Positions 35,568-43,657 of a DNA stretch of 64,000 nt are shown piece by piece. Numbering within the stretch: position 1 is the stretch's first letter; the number at the start of each line of letters is the position of its first letter. Source of the stretch: G963664835 sp963664835 (GTDB lineage: Bacteria; Chloroflexota; UBA6077; FW602-bin22; JBCLEL01). The stretch covers positions 124,001 to 188,000 of the forward strand of contig CAXXUG010000020.1 in assembly GCA_963664835.2 (NCBI GenBank), written 5' to 3'. The notes under the pieces were generated by a model that did no database searches, was not told the DNA's origin, and was given only the letters and a program-made list of their open reading frames with translations. Made by a program: the position numbers and the translations under genes.

Positions 35568-35937
35568 CTAAGCGGCTCTATGAGGATACTCGTGAACTAA
35601 GCGATGGCGCAATCCCGATAACCTGTCTCCAGGGAATCTCGCCACATAGACGATCTCTTCCGACTGCAAGATATGCCGGCGTCGAATGTAATTTGTCGCT
35701 GTTCTCGATAACCTTTCGTTCTACGAGATCTACCTTCCTACCCAGGATGTCTTCAAGTTCTTCCTGCATATTGACGAGATTGAAGAGGCTCCAGTGAGTG
35801 TTATCGGCAAAACTAACCAGCACGTCCACGTCGCTGTCCGGATGGAAATCATTCGTCAGCACGGAGCCAAAAAAGGCCAGCCTGCTGATACCGTATCTTT
35901 CGCAAAATACGGCAATCCGATCTCGATCAATTTCAAT
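35568..35937 (-). pseudogene. Decayed MNT nucleotidyltransferase antitoxin fused to HEPN toxin scar
   Basis: Reading from ATT 35937 gives IEIDRDRIAVFCERYGISRL then AFFGSVLTNDFHPDSDVDVL, the GSxxxxxxxxSDxDxx motif of MntA-type minimal nucleotidyltransferases. The start codon is ATT, not ATG, and an A insertion near 35690 shifts the frame; skipping it gives DNYIRRRHILQSEEIVYVA, the usual MNT end. Beyond this, two frames together encode EIPWRQVIG and LRHRLVHEY, the C-terminal signature of HEPN (DUF86) toxins with the RxxxxH RNase motif. This looks like an MNT-HEPN module in which most of the toxin has been deleted. Confidence 0.65.
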
Positions 35938-35974
35938 GTGGCAGGCTCACGACGGGCTCCTACTTTGACGCACC

Positions 35975-36705
35975 TCAGGCTACTCGGTATATGCGGGCTA
36001 GGTTTTCTCCAAGCAGGGAGCTTCTCCCAGGATGGATCCATCTTTAGTCTCTTCAAGCCGGCAACTGCCAGGTCTGGGTAGGCGGTGATTGCGTTTGAGC
36101 CATAGACAACTCGATCCGGCCCCACCTGACGCATCGCCTCGAGGGACTGTGGCCGGCTCTACGTTGGCGAGGGTGGGTTCCCAAGAACACATTTGGGAAC
36201 AGGTTAGCCGCCGCGATCGCCTGTCCAACGTAGTCGCGATAACCCATGTGGTCCATTATCACACTCACCTCGGGGTGCCGGCCGGCGAGCAGGCCGATCT
36301 GAGCGGGCAGACAGAAGTTTGTTGCCGGAGTGGATGGTAACCGGCAGGTCCAACTCGGCCGCCTTGTTCATCACCGGATCCACGATCTCGCTCTCGATCG
36401 GATAGTGGTAGAAGGCCGGCATGAGTTTCACGCCCCGGAAGCCGAACTCATTTACCGACCTTTCCAGGTCGACGATCGCGTCGCCACCCATCAGCGGATT
36501 TATGAGCGCGCACCCAATCAACCGAGGTTGGTCTTTGATACGCTGCGCCAGCCATCCGTTGTCCGGCGGGTCTTGCAGCGGAGGCATCACGACCGCCAAC
36601 TCAATGCCGGGGGGGGGCGGCGTCCTGCAACGCCATCATCTCCTCGACCGGATCAATGGCGCTCGAGTCGCTCCGCAGGTAGCATTCAAAGTCCATTGTC
36701 GGCAT
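35975..36705 (-). pseudogene. Amidohydrolase (TIM-barrel) pseudogene with multiple frameshifts
   Basis: From ATG 36705 (GGAG 7 bases upstream) the sequence can be followed as an amidohydrolase-2-type protein in alternating frames: MPTMDFECYLRSDSSAIDPV, then AVVMPPLQDPPDNGW, GFRGVKLMPAFYHYPIES, LPVTIHSGNKLL, QIGLLAGRHPEVSVIMDHMG, TLANVEPATV, EAMRQVGPDRVVYGSNA and GENLARIYRVA. At least five frame changes are needed: a nine-G tract at about 36609-36617, then about 36305, 36180, 36140 and 36018. The His of IHSG and the Asp of IMDHMG are the kind of metal ligands used by this family. It is clearly non-functional. Confidence 0.75.
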
Positions 36706-36817
36706 TCTTCTGCTCCCTCAGTGTGTGGGTAGGAATTGCGTCGGGCTCGTTCGCGACCCTAACTGACTATCCTCAATCACATATCCGGTAAATCCAGATA
36801 TCGAGCTCTCTCTCGCA

Positions 36818-37043
36818 CTATCTCAGTTGCTGAAACTCTTCAACTGTTATTCCCAGGTCTCCGATAATCTTGCGAAGAGTCCCTCTGGCTACATCCCTGC
36901 CAGAATGTATGGCAACTGTCGTCCAACGTCCATCGGGATGACGGTAAACGGCGTGGCTACCACTCTGGCGGATCAACACGAATCCCAACCGCTCTACGAT
37001 GCGGATTACCTCTCCGAGGCTTAGCAGGTCGGAGCCTAGACAC
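36818..37043 (-). pseudogene. hicA: HicA mRNA-interferase toxin, frameshifted at codon 7
   Basis: From about 37027 downwards one frame reads LLSLGEVIRIVERLGFVLIR, then QSGSHAVYRHPDGRWTTVAI HSGRDVARGTLRKIIGDLG, a full HicA double-stranded RNA-binding-like fold including the catalytic GSH motif. That frame has no ATG, GTG or TTG. A GTG at 37043 in another frame gives VSRLRP, the usual HicA opening, so a one-base insertion near 37025-37030 separates start from body. The gene overlaps the hicB stop. HicA would cleave mRNA; here it is probably silenced. Confidence 0.7.
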
Positions 37044-37257
37044 TGACCTCAACTTTGTCGATGGCTACCTCGATAGGTATGGGCTCGCCTTGGGACCGGC
37101 GAGCCTCAACATGCAGACGGACAACATCTTCCAGATTCGCGACCACTTCGTCATAAGTGTCACCTTGGGTGTAGCAACCTTGCATAGCGGGACAAGAGCC
37201 GATGAAGACACCATCCTCGTCCTGTTCCACCACTACGGTGAATCGATACTGAACCAT
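37036..37257 (-). CDS. hicB: HicB-family antitoxin
   Basis: This 73-residue protein has the HicB partial RNase-H-like fold (YRFTVVVEQDEDGVFIGSCP, AMQGCYTQGDTYDEVVANLE, DVVRLHVEARRSQGEPIP). It lacks the C-terminal helix-turn-helix found in longer HicB proteins, so autoregulation may be weak. It lies upstream of and overlaps a frameshifted hicA. Start ATG or GTG near 37257. The antitoxin is intact while its toxin is broken, the viable order of decay. Confidence 0.82.
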   Translation of the reverse strand: MVQYRFTVVVEQDEDGVFIGSCPAMQGCYTQGDTYDEVVANLEDVVRLHVEARRSQGEPIPIEVAIDKVEVSV

Positions 37258-37540
37258 ATCCGACGATTACCCCCTAACCTGACTATAATTCATGTGGCCA
37301 AGGTGTTTCAAAGCCTCACCTATGGATCCGTGTTCCGGACGATGCTGACCGCAAAGAACTCTCGATATACCAAAATATCCCACATTCGCGATAATCAGCC
37401 GGTTCGCCGGCACAAACACCGTTATCCTCATTCGCCGGACACTCAATGCAGTGGAGCACAGCTACCCGGCAGTCTCGATTACCCTAGCCGACCTTGTGAA
37501 ACCGTAAGAAATCGAATCTTAGTCAGGGGTACATAAAATT
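37258..37540. other. 283-bp intergenic region
   Basis: Lies between the divergent hicB and SDR genes. No repeat or clear promoter is assigned; both promoters must lie here. Confidence 0.4.
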
Positions 37541-38374
37541 ATGAGTGGACGTCTTGAGGGAAAGGTGGCATTGGTCACCGGCTCGACCTCCGGCATAGGC
37601 CGGGCTACCGCCAGGCTATTCGCCGAGGAAGGCGCCAAGGTGGTGGTTACCGGGCGCCGGCGCAAGCTTGGCGAGCAAGTGGTGGGAGAGATCGAGTCGG
37701 CCGGCGGCATCGCCGTCTACTACGAGGCCGATCTCGCAGATAGCCAGAAAACCCGCGACCTTGTGCGGTTCACCGTCGATACCTACGGCCGAATCGACGT
37801 GTTGGTGAACAACGCCATGAGCCATATAGTGCCGTGGGGCGGAGCTGAGGGACCAGGATTGCTGATTACGAGCGATGACGATTGGGACGCAATGATGGCG
37901 GTCGGAGTCAAGGCACCGTTCATCGCCTGCCAGGAGGCAATCCCGCACATGGTGCGCCAGGGCGGTGGCTCGATAATCAACATTTCGTCGATCCGGGGGT
38001 TAGTTGCGATGCGCAACGGAGGCGCCTACGACGTGGCCAAGGCCGGCATCTTGAATCTGAGCCGTCAGGTAACGGTTGACTTCGCCCGGCACGGCGTTCG
38101 GGCGAACACCATCAGCCCCGGTTGGATCCAGAGCGACCAGGCCCACGATCAGTTTAGCGAAGACCCGGCATCCGTGGGCAACACATTGGTCCCTCAACCG
38201 ATACGCCGGCCGGGACGATACATCGACATCGCCTACGCCGCTCTGTTTCTCGCTTCAGACGAATCGACTTTCGTCGCCGGAGCCAATCTTCTGGTCGACG
38301 GTGGATTGCTGACCCAGAACGGGTTCGACATTCGACGGGCTACGCTGGACGCCGAGGGCCAATCGAGCGCCTAG
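37541..38374 (+). CDS. Short-chain dehydrogenase/reductase (classical SDR)
   Basis: This 277-residue oxidoreductase has the NAD(P) motif TGSTSGIGRA (residues 12-21), NNAMS (about residue 92), catalytic Ser in NISSIRG and the YDVAKAG (YxxxK) site. TGRRRK after the second strand suggests an NADP preference. It resembles 3-oxoacyl-ACP reductase-like and glucose dehydrogenase-like SDRs; the substrate is unknown. Start ATG 37541. No operon partner is evident. Confidence 0.88.
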   Translation: MSGRLEGKVALVTGSTSGIGRATARLFAEEGAKVVVTGRRRKLGEQVVGEIESAGGIAVYYEADLADSQKTRDLVRFTVDTYGRIDVLVNNAMSHIVPWGGAEGPGLLITSDDDWDAMMAVGVKAPFIACQEAIPHMVRQGGGSIINISSIRGLVAMRNGGAYDVAKAGILNLSRQVTVDFARHGVRANTISPGWIQSDQAHDQFSEDPASVGNTLVPQPIRRPGRYIDIAYAALFLASDESTFVAGANLLVDGGLLTQNGFDIRRATLDAEGQSSA

Positions 38375-38395
38375 CGCCGCGTCCAGGGCTTGGCA

Positions 38396-38767
38396 TCACT
38401 CGCCGAATCCGCTCCGCGATAACAGCTTGGCATCGACGCGCTTTGCTTGCTCCTTCCAACCTCGAACCCTGGGTTCCGCCCGACTGAGGACGCGCGCGAT
38501 ACTCTCGTGCGCAGCAGTTACCGGCGAGCGACGGAGTCGTCCGTCGTCGATCGGTGACATGGTGTCCCGGAACGAGCAAGCTAGCCGGACAACCAGACCC
38601 TCGATGGAAGTACTCAACGCCACCCACAGACCACTTCCCAATAGGAGGACATGCCAAAGAAGACGTCGGACTTCGCGAAGAAGCGGCCGAAACGCCGCCT
38701 TCACAGGGGCAGACGTTTCGGCCTCGCGGCCTCCGCGTGGACGGGAACTGTCAACCATAGAAGACAC
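38396..38767 (-). CDS. Hypothetical small protein with one hydrophobic segment
   Basis: This protein of 123 residues or fewer has one strongly hydrophobic stretch (LLWHVLLLGSGLWVALSTSI, about residues 37-56) followed by EGLVVRL and a basic, charged tail. The neighbouring upstream gene shares a similar arrangement (hydrophobic stretch, then DGLVTRLSEL), suggesting distant paralogy. The start is uncertain (38767 or 38758) and no good ribosome-binding site was seen, so this is a weak call. An antisense frame at 38651-38875 has an AGGAGG close to its ATG but no family resemblance. Confidence 0.4.
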   Translation of the reverse strand: MSSMVDSSRPRGGREAETSAPVKAAFRPLLREVRRLLWHVLLLGSGLWVALSTSIEGLVVRLACSFRDTMSPIDDGRLRRSPVTAAHESIARVLSRAEPRVRGWKEQAKRVDAKLLSRSGFGE

Positions 38768-38803
38768 GGGCGTTTAGGCTGCCTGACCCGTCAGTCTGCT
38801 GAT

Positions 38804-39130
38804 CTAGGCTGCTTCCTGTCCCACGTAGAGCGCGGCAACGAACTCATCCAGCGTCGTTGCCAGCTGGCGCAATAGGACGGTGACGATCGCCAGCAACTGT
38901 AGGACGGCATAGATGACGTTCAAGACGACCTGTTTGACAATTGTCACCCAGGGCATCCCCTGGACATTCGCGCCCTGGACATTCGCCTCGGCCAATTCTG
39001 AGAGGCGCGTTACTAGACCGTCCAACGCCTCGAAGAGGAACCTAACCAGTTGTGTCACCAGCCGCAACAGCAATAACACCACCAACATCAGGCGGGTAGC
39101 TACATCACCAAATCTATCTGCCCAAGTCAT
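38804..39130 (-). CDS. Hypothetical small membrane-associated protein
   Basis: This 108-residue protein begins at ATG 39130 with GAGGAG 8 bases upstream. Two long hydrophobic/amphipathic stretches (LMLVVLLLLRLVTQLVRFLF and VVLNVIYAVLQLLAIVTVLL) flank a polar middle containing a small tandem duplication (NVQGANVQG; about 38964-38990). A longer frame from 39172 is less likely. Family unrecognised. It lies about 40 bp upstream of the preceding hypothetical gene, so the two may be co-transcribed. Confidence 0.6.
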   Translation of the reverse strand: MTWADRFGDVATRLMLVVLLLLRLVTQLVRFLFEALDGLVTRLSELAEANVQGANVQGMPWVTIVKQVVLNVIYAVLQLLAIVTVLLRQLATTLDEFVAALYVGQEAA

Positions 39131-39820
39131 TCTCCAACTCCTCTGTGTACGAATGCTGATACCTTTCGCCAAGTCCTCGGCACCACCAATGTGAGCCTGG
39201 GCAGAGCCACGCCAGTGATCAGACTTGAAGCACGCTACCTAGCGTCAAAGACTTCGAGAGACCCGCGCCTACCTCCTTACGTTCTCAGCAACCGCCGGTT
39301 GTTGTGGTGAACTATGCTCCGATTCCGCAGCCGCTCGCCTTGGATAGACGGCCGAACGAGAGCTATCTTTTGTCGCCGAGTCGATCGGCCCCTACGCTGA
39401 CGCCCCCAAAGCTCGAAGAGCATTTGGAAAGCGCACCATCAGAGCGGCAACTGCCTAACGATTGCTGTCTATTTATGACAACACTGTTAATTGTCAGGAG
39501 TTACTCAAATAATCACACTTTAATGTTGGGGCCGCCGTTGCCGGCAGAAGTGAGGTCTTCAGGAGATGGTGACGACACGAACCAGATAGCTAGAAGACGG
39601 CGACAATCACGCCTGGGAAGACCATTACCATACTATGAAAGTATGTTCCGGACTCCGATCCGGGATAGACCGCTTACGCAGCCTCTCGTTTGCGATCCGC
39701 GGCATCCCATCGACAAACCGGCCCCCCATCCGTCATTCCCGCGAAGGCGAGAATCCAGAGGAGAGGGGCGCGGGTGGCCGGTTTTCATACCTAGGTGTGC
39801 CGGCGCCAGCCGCGATGGGT
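39131..39820. repeat. Intergenic region ending in dispersed repeats left of IS110 copy 2
   Basis: Bases 39131-39715 show no supported gene. From about 39720 the CATTCCCGCGAAGGCGAGAA-type repeat and the TTTTCATACC...GGTACGAAAA element (39780-39838) lead into the duplicated IS110 block. Confidence 0.6.
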
Positions 39821-39908
39821 GATTGGTACGAAAATGATCCGACGCGGTCCCGAGAATGCCCGCATTCGTCAACCTGACCTCCCGTTCGTCATTGGTACGA
39901 AAATGACC

Positions 39909-41132
39909 TTACGCGGCTTCGATGGTGACCCGATATCCTAAACGTTGAAGGCGTTTGACGCTGCTGCGCACGATGTGGCTCTTGTCCCTCCGGTCGAAGT
40001 AGTCGGCACCCAGGTCGTCGTAGTCGGTGCCATATCGCAGCAGTTGGTAGATGACCTTGAGCACTGTGTGGGCAATGGCAGTGATGGCGCGCTTGCGTCC
40101 CCTGCGAGCGGCGATTCTCCGATATCGAGCTGAGAGATAGGTGTGCTTGGTTCGTGCAGCGGACTGTGCAACTTCTGTCAGGATCGCGCTGAGCCAAGGG
40201 CTGCCCCGGCCGGTGAACCCGCTCTTGCGCTTGCCGGCGGATTGGTAGTTGCCGGGACTGATCTTGGCCCAAGAGGCAAGGTGTTTTGCCGAAGGGAATC
40301 TCGACATGTCAGTACCTATCTCGGCGATGATGTCCTCAGCAGCACGGCGACCGACTCCGGGGATGGCATCAAGGCGATTGATCGTGTCCTCTAAAGGGGC
40401 AAACCTACGGGCGACCTCCTTGTCGAGATGCGCAATCTGCGTTTCGCACATCTCCAGAGACTGCAGCAGGACTCCAAGCATAAATCGCTGGTGGTGACCC
40501 ATAGTTCCACGCAGGGCCCAACGCAACTCCTCCAGCTTCTTCCTCAGCAACCCTCTGGCCAACTCGGCAAGGACGTTGGGGTCCTGCTCACCAGCAATCA
40601 AGGCTCTGAGCATCTCACGCCCAGAGACCCCGAGAATGTCTGTAGCGACCGAGGCCAACTTGATGTTGCCTCCTTCCAGGACCTTGTGCATCTGGCTGGC
40701 GATCTGAGCCTTATTCTGGACCACTCTGCGTCGGTAGCGAACTAACTCTCGCAGCTCACGCTGAGGTCGATCGGGGATGAAACTTGGCTTCAACAGGCCG
40801 TGCCTGAGTAGCTCCGCAATCCATTCAGAGTCTCTCACGTCCGTCTTACGACCGGGGACGGCCTTGATCTGGCGCGCGTTTGCCACCACCAACTCGAACT
40901 CTTCCTCCAACAGATTGTAGATCGGCTTCCAGTACACGCCGGTGCTCTCCATCCCCACAGTGGTGACCCGCATCTCAGTCAACCAATCACCCAGAGTCAG
41001 AAGCTCTCCGTAAGTGGTCCCGAACGTCCGAATCTGCCGATCGTCCGGGGTTATCACACAGGCAGTGACCGACTTCTTGTGGACATCCAGGCCACAGCAG
41101 CGTTCACGAAATCGTTCAATTACCGAAGTCAT
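39909..41132 (-). CDS. IS110-family transposase (DEDD), copy 2
   Basis: The protein is identical to the copy 1 transposase: 407 residues from ATG 41132 with AGGAGA upstream, RuvC-like DEDD domain (GLDVHKKSV, MESTGVYW, KTDVRDSEW) and C-terminal Tnp_20 domain (ISPGNYQSAGKRKSGF). Identity at the DNA level, including silent positions, means the two copies separated very recently. The gene is intact. Confidence 0.95.
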   Translation of the reverse strand: MTSVIERFRERCCGLDVHKKSVTACVITPDDRQIRTFGTTYGELLTLGDWLTEMRVTTVGMESTGVYWKPIYNLLEEEFELVVANARQIKAVPGRKTDVRDSEWIAELLRHGLLKPSFIPDRPQRELRELVRYRRRVVQNKAQIASQMHKVLEGGNIKLASVATDILGVSGREMLRALIAGEQDPNVLAELARGLLRKKLEELRWALRGTMGHHQRFMLGVLLQSLEMCETQIAHLDKEVARRFAPLEDTINRLDAIPGVGRRAAEDIIAEIGTDMSRFPSAKHLASWAKISPGNYQSAGKRKSGFTGRGSPWLSAILTEVAQSAARTKHTYLSARYRRIAARRGRKRAITAIAHTVLKVIYQLLRYGTDYDDLGADYFDRRDKSHIVRSSVKRLQRLGYRVTIEAA

Positions 41133-41325
41133 ACCTATCTCCTCTCTTCTCGAAAATGGTCTACCGGTTGGGGGCGACCCCAAAACGAGTAAAGTTGGTA
41201 CGCGTGCTCACTCTTGGCGGAGTGGCGACAACTAGGTGTACTAGACGGGTCGCCAGAGTCAGATTGGTACCCGAGCTCGAAGCGCCAATGACTCCCGAAC
41301 TCTTCCAACAACCAGTGCACTCAAG
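41133..41325 (-). ncRNA. Candidate IS110 bridge RNA region, copy 2
   Basis: Identical to 6308-6500: non-coding 5' end with the TTGGGG/CCCCAA hairpin and two TTGGTAC stretches (ATTGGTAC at 41263-41270; GTTGGTACGC at 41194-41203) resembling the flanking host repeat. Extent approximate; no expression evidence. Confidence 0.55.
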
Positions 41326-41371
41326 TTTTCATTTCTTGGTGTGCCGGCGCAAGCCGGGATGGGTGATTGGT

Positions 41372-41998
41372 ATGAAAATAGAATGGATTCCCTAACTTCT
41401 TATAACTGGAGTCCCACCATTTTCATTCTCTTATGCGGGCTTCACAAGGCCATGGTGATTCCCGCAAGAAGCGTACCCTGTATCCGCCTGTGGCGGACGG
41501 GAATCCAGGAGGGGCGGGGATTGGTAATGTAGCGCGGGGGCTTGTCCCCCGCTGGGGTCGGGGCGGGGAGTAGCAGAATCCGCCGTGCCAATTCGCCGCG
41601 TAAAACCGCAACTCCGGGTTTTCATACCTTGGCGTGCCGGCACCAGCCGGGATGGGCGTTTAGTACGAAAATGTCCTGACTTGGCCCCGAGAGTGCCCAC
41701 AAACCACCGCTCCCGCAATGGTTCTTTCCGGCCCCCCATTCGTCATTCCGGCGAATGCCGGAATCCAGAGGGATGGGGAGGGGTAAGACCACCGGCAGAT
41801 GGAAGAAAACCAACACTTCAGTCGATTCGTATGGACTCGTGCGGCATTCACAATGCCACAGGCGATTCCGGTGTAATCAAACCGGCGGGCAGCAAGCAGG
41901 TCTGATCTTATTGTCGCCTCGAAGCCGCGAAAGCGACGGCGATCGCGGTGGACAACCGGCGCCAAAAGGCGCGACTGATGGTCCGCCGCTTCAGATGT
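41372..41998. repeat. Repeat-rich intergenic region right of IS110 copy 2
   Basis: Contains the CCCGCAAGAAGCGTACCCTG repeat (41458-41520, also at 6622-6690), the CTTGTCCCCC hairpin (41527-41553), a TTTTCATACC...GTACGAAAAT element (41618-41675) and CATTCCGGCGAATGCCGGAAT (about 41744-41764). No gene is supported. Confidence 0.7.
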
Positions 41999-42721
41999 CT
42001 AACGAACGCCGGCGGGGGTCTGCGATCGAACGAATCCCTCAAGGACGCCGGCGGCTTCCATATCGTCCCACTTGCCTTTGAAGGTGTCGTTCCATTCGGT
42101 CGTACCGGGATGCTCCAACATCTCCCAGTAGACCGCGGGAAAGGTCACGATCGCGTCTGCTCCGGCGGCGTACGCCAAGTGCGCGGAAGTGGGGTTGCGG
42201 ACTATGCCGCCTATGATGCCAGGCGCGTTGGGTCGGTCTCGGAACGCGTTGACGATTTCGGCGACAAATGCGATGGCATCTTTGCCGAAGGCATGAGTAG
42301 GACCAACAAACGGCGCCACCCAGCTTGCGCCGGCGGCGGCAACCAGGATGGCCTGGGACAGGCTGAATACGGTGGTCCCCATGGTCCTGACGTCCAGATC
42401 ACGTAGCCGGGCGTGGGCCTGCATGCCGACTCTCTTCGTCGGCACCTTGATCATCACCTGCTCTGACAGAGTGTAGGCCGCCTCGGCGGCGTACATGAAG
42501 TCGTCGATGGTCTCTCCATCTACCTCGACAACGATCGTCTTGTCGGTAATGTCCAGGTGCTGTTTGAGCACATCAATCAACTGTCCGTCGCGCTCGGTCA
42601 GCTCTTTGAGGACAATCGTATTGGTGATGATGCCAGCGACGCCGAAGGGCAGCAGGTCCTTGATCTCAGCTGGGTCACCGGCCAGCCAAATCTGTGGACC
42701 TTCACGTCGAGTTAAGCTCAA
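41999..42721 (-). CDS. Transaldolase-family protein (TalC/fructose-6-phosphate aldolase-like), copy 1
   Basis: This 240-residue TIM-barrel aldolase contains the Schiff-base lysine in VMIKVPTKRVGMQAH and the family end (PAVYWEMLEHPGTTEWNDTF). FSA/TalC proteins make or cleave bonds between dihydroxyacetone or its phosphate and an aldehyde; a short transaldolase role is also possible. It has a tandem paralogue of 238 residues starting about 90 bp upstream, very similar throughout. Start ATG 42721. Relatives of this type occur in sugar-utilisation clusters. Confidence 0.85.
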   Translation of the reverse strand: MSLTRREGPQIWLAGDPAEIKDLLPFGVAGIITNTIVLKELTERDGQLIDVLKQHLDITDKTIVVEVDGETIDDFMYAAEAAYTLSEQVMIKVPTKRVGMQAHARLRDLDVRTMGTTVFSLSQAILVAAAGASWVAPFVGPTHAFGKDAIAFVAEIVNAFRDRPNAPGIIGGIVRNPTSAHLAYAAGADAIVTFPAVYWEMLEHPGTTEWNDTFKGKWDDMEAAGVLEGFVRSQTPAGVR

Positions 42722-42809
42722 AGTTGAATCTCCTTACACGAAATGCTTGGACTGCCAGCCGTTCAGTGCGCGACGGGCACATACCATATCACACAGGGAT
42801 TTCAATGCT

Positions 42810-43526
42810 CTATCGGGTACCGGCTGGCATCTTCGACCTGACGAAGCCATCAAGGACGCCGGCCGCCTCCATGTCGTCCCACTTGCCTTTGAAGGTGTCG
42901 TTCCATTCGGTCGTGCCGGGATGCTCCAGCATCTCCCAATATACTGCCGGGAAGGTGACTACTGCATCGGCGCCGGCTGCGTATGACAGGTAGGCAGCCT
43001 CTGGCTCACGAACGATCCCGCCGATTATTCCCGGCGCGTTGGGCCGGCCGCGGAACGCGTTCACGATCTCCGCTACGAAAGCGACCGTATCTTTTCCATA
43101 GGAGTGGGTAGGTCCGACGAATGGCGCGATCCAGCTGGCGCCGGCCGCCGCGGCGAGTATCGCCTGCGAGAGGCTGAATACCGTAGTCGCCATCGTCTTG
43201 ACGCCCAAATCGCGCAACCGGGCATGGGCCTGGATGCCTATCTTCTTAGTGGGCACCTTGATCATCACCCGGTCGGACATGCTGTACGCGGCTTCGGCGG
43301 CATACATAAAGTCGTCGAAAGTATCCCCGTCGACTTCTACGACAAGCTCCTTGTCCGATATATCGAGATAGCGTTGGAGCAATCCACGAAACTGCCCGTA
43401 CTGCTCAGTCAAGTCCTTGAGAATAATCGTATTCGTGACGAGGCCGGCGACCCCAAGCCCCATCATTCCTTCTAGCTCGGCCGGATCGCCTTGTAGCCAA
43501 ATCTGTGGTCCGGATAGGCGAGTCAT
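42810..43526 (-). CDS. Transaldolase-family protein, copy 2 (tandem paralogue)
   Basis: This 238-residue paralogue of the downstream gene has the same Lys motif (VMIKVPTKKIGIQAH) and identical C-terminal pattern. The DNA is partly conserved (for example the stretch coding for TTEWNDTFKGKWDDMEAAGV is the same protein sequence in both), so the duplication is fairly recent but diverged by many substitutions. Start ATG 43526. The two may have different aldehyde specificity or form a hetero-oligomer. Confidence 0.85.
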   Translation of the reverse strand: MTRLSGPQIWLQGDPAELEGMMGLGVAGLVTNTIILKDLTEQYGQFRGLLQRYLDISDKELVVEVDGDTFDDFMYAAEAAYSMSDRVMIKVPTKKIGIQAHARLRDLGVKTMATTVFSLSQAILAAAAGASWIAPFVGPTHSYGKDTVAFVAEIVNAFRGRPNAPGIIGGIVREPEAAYLSYAAGADAVVTFPAVYWEMLEHPGTTEWNDTFKGKWDDMEAAGVLDGFVRSKMPAGTR

Positions 43527-43657
43527 TGGCTTGTCTCCTCTTCCTCTGAACCTGAACTCTCCCCCTTTTACATCAACTTGCGGTCATTACTAGCAGCCAT
43601 CTAAAGGATAGTCGCAAACTAAAAGTCGAACTGATCTTGAGCGGCCGTAATCGAGAT

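Larger units (their letters stand above)
39821..41371 (-). mobile_element. IS110-family insertion sequence, copy 2
   Basis: Second copy of the 1551-bp block, offset by 34,825 bp from copy 1 and identical to it as far as compared. Left flank (before 39821) and right flank (after 41371) differ from copy 1, apart from belonging to the same repeat families. The true IS ends are expected inside the block, near 39905 and 41325. Confidence 0.85.

Noticed and set aside
38651..38875. Plus-strand 74-codon frame with AGGAGG two bases before ATG
   Set aside because: Spacing too short for initiation, sequence unlike any family, and antisense to a minus-strand candidate.
39304..39822. 172-codon frame left of IS110 copy 2
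   Set aside because: Low-complexity Pro/Arg/Ser-rich translation running into dispersed repeats.
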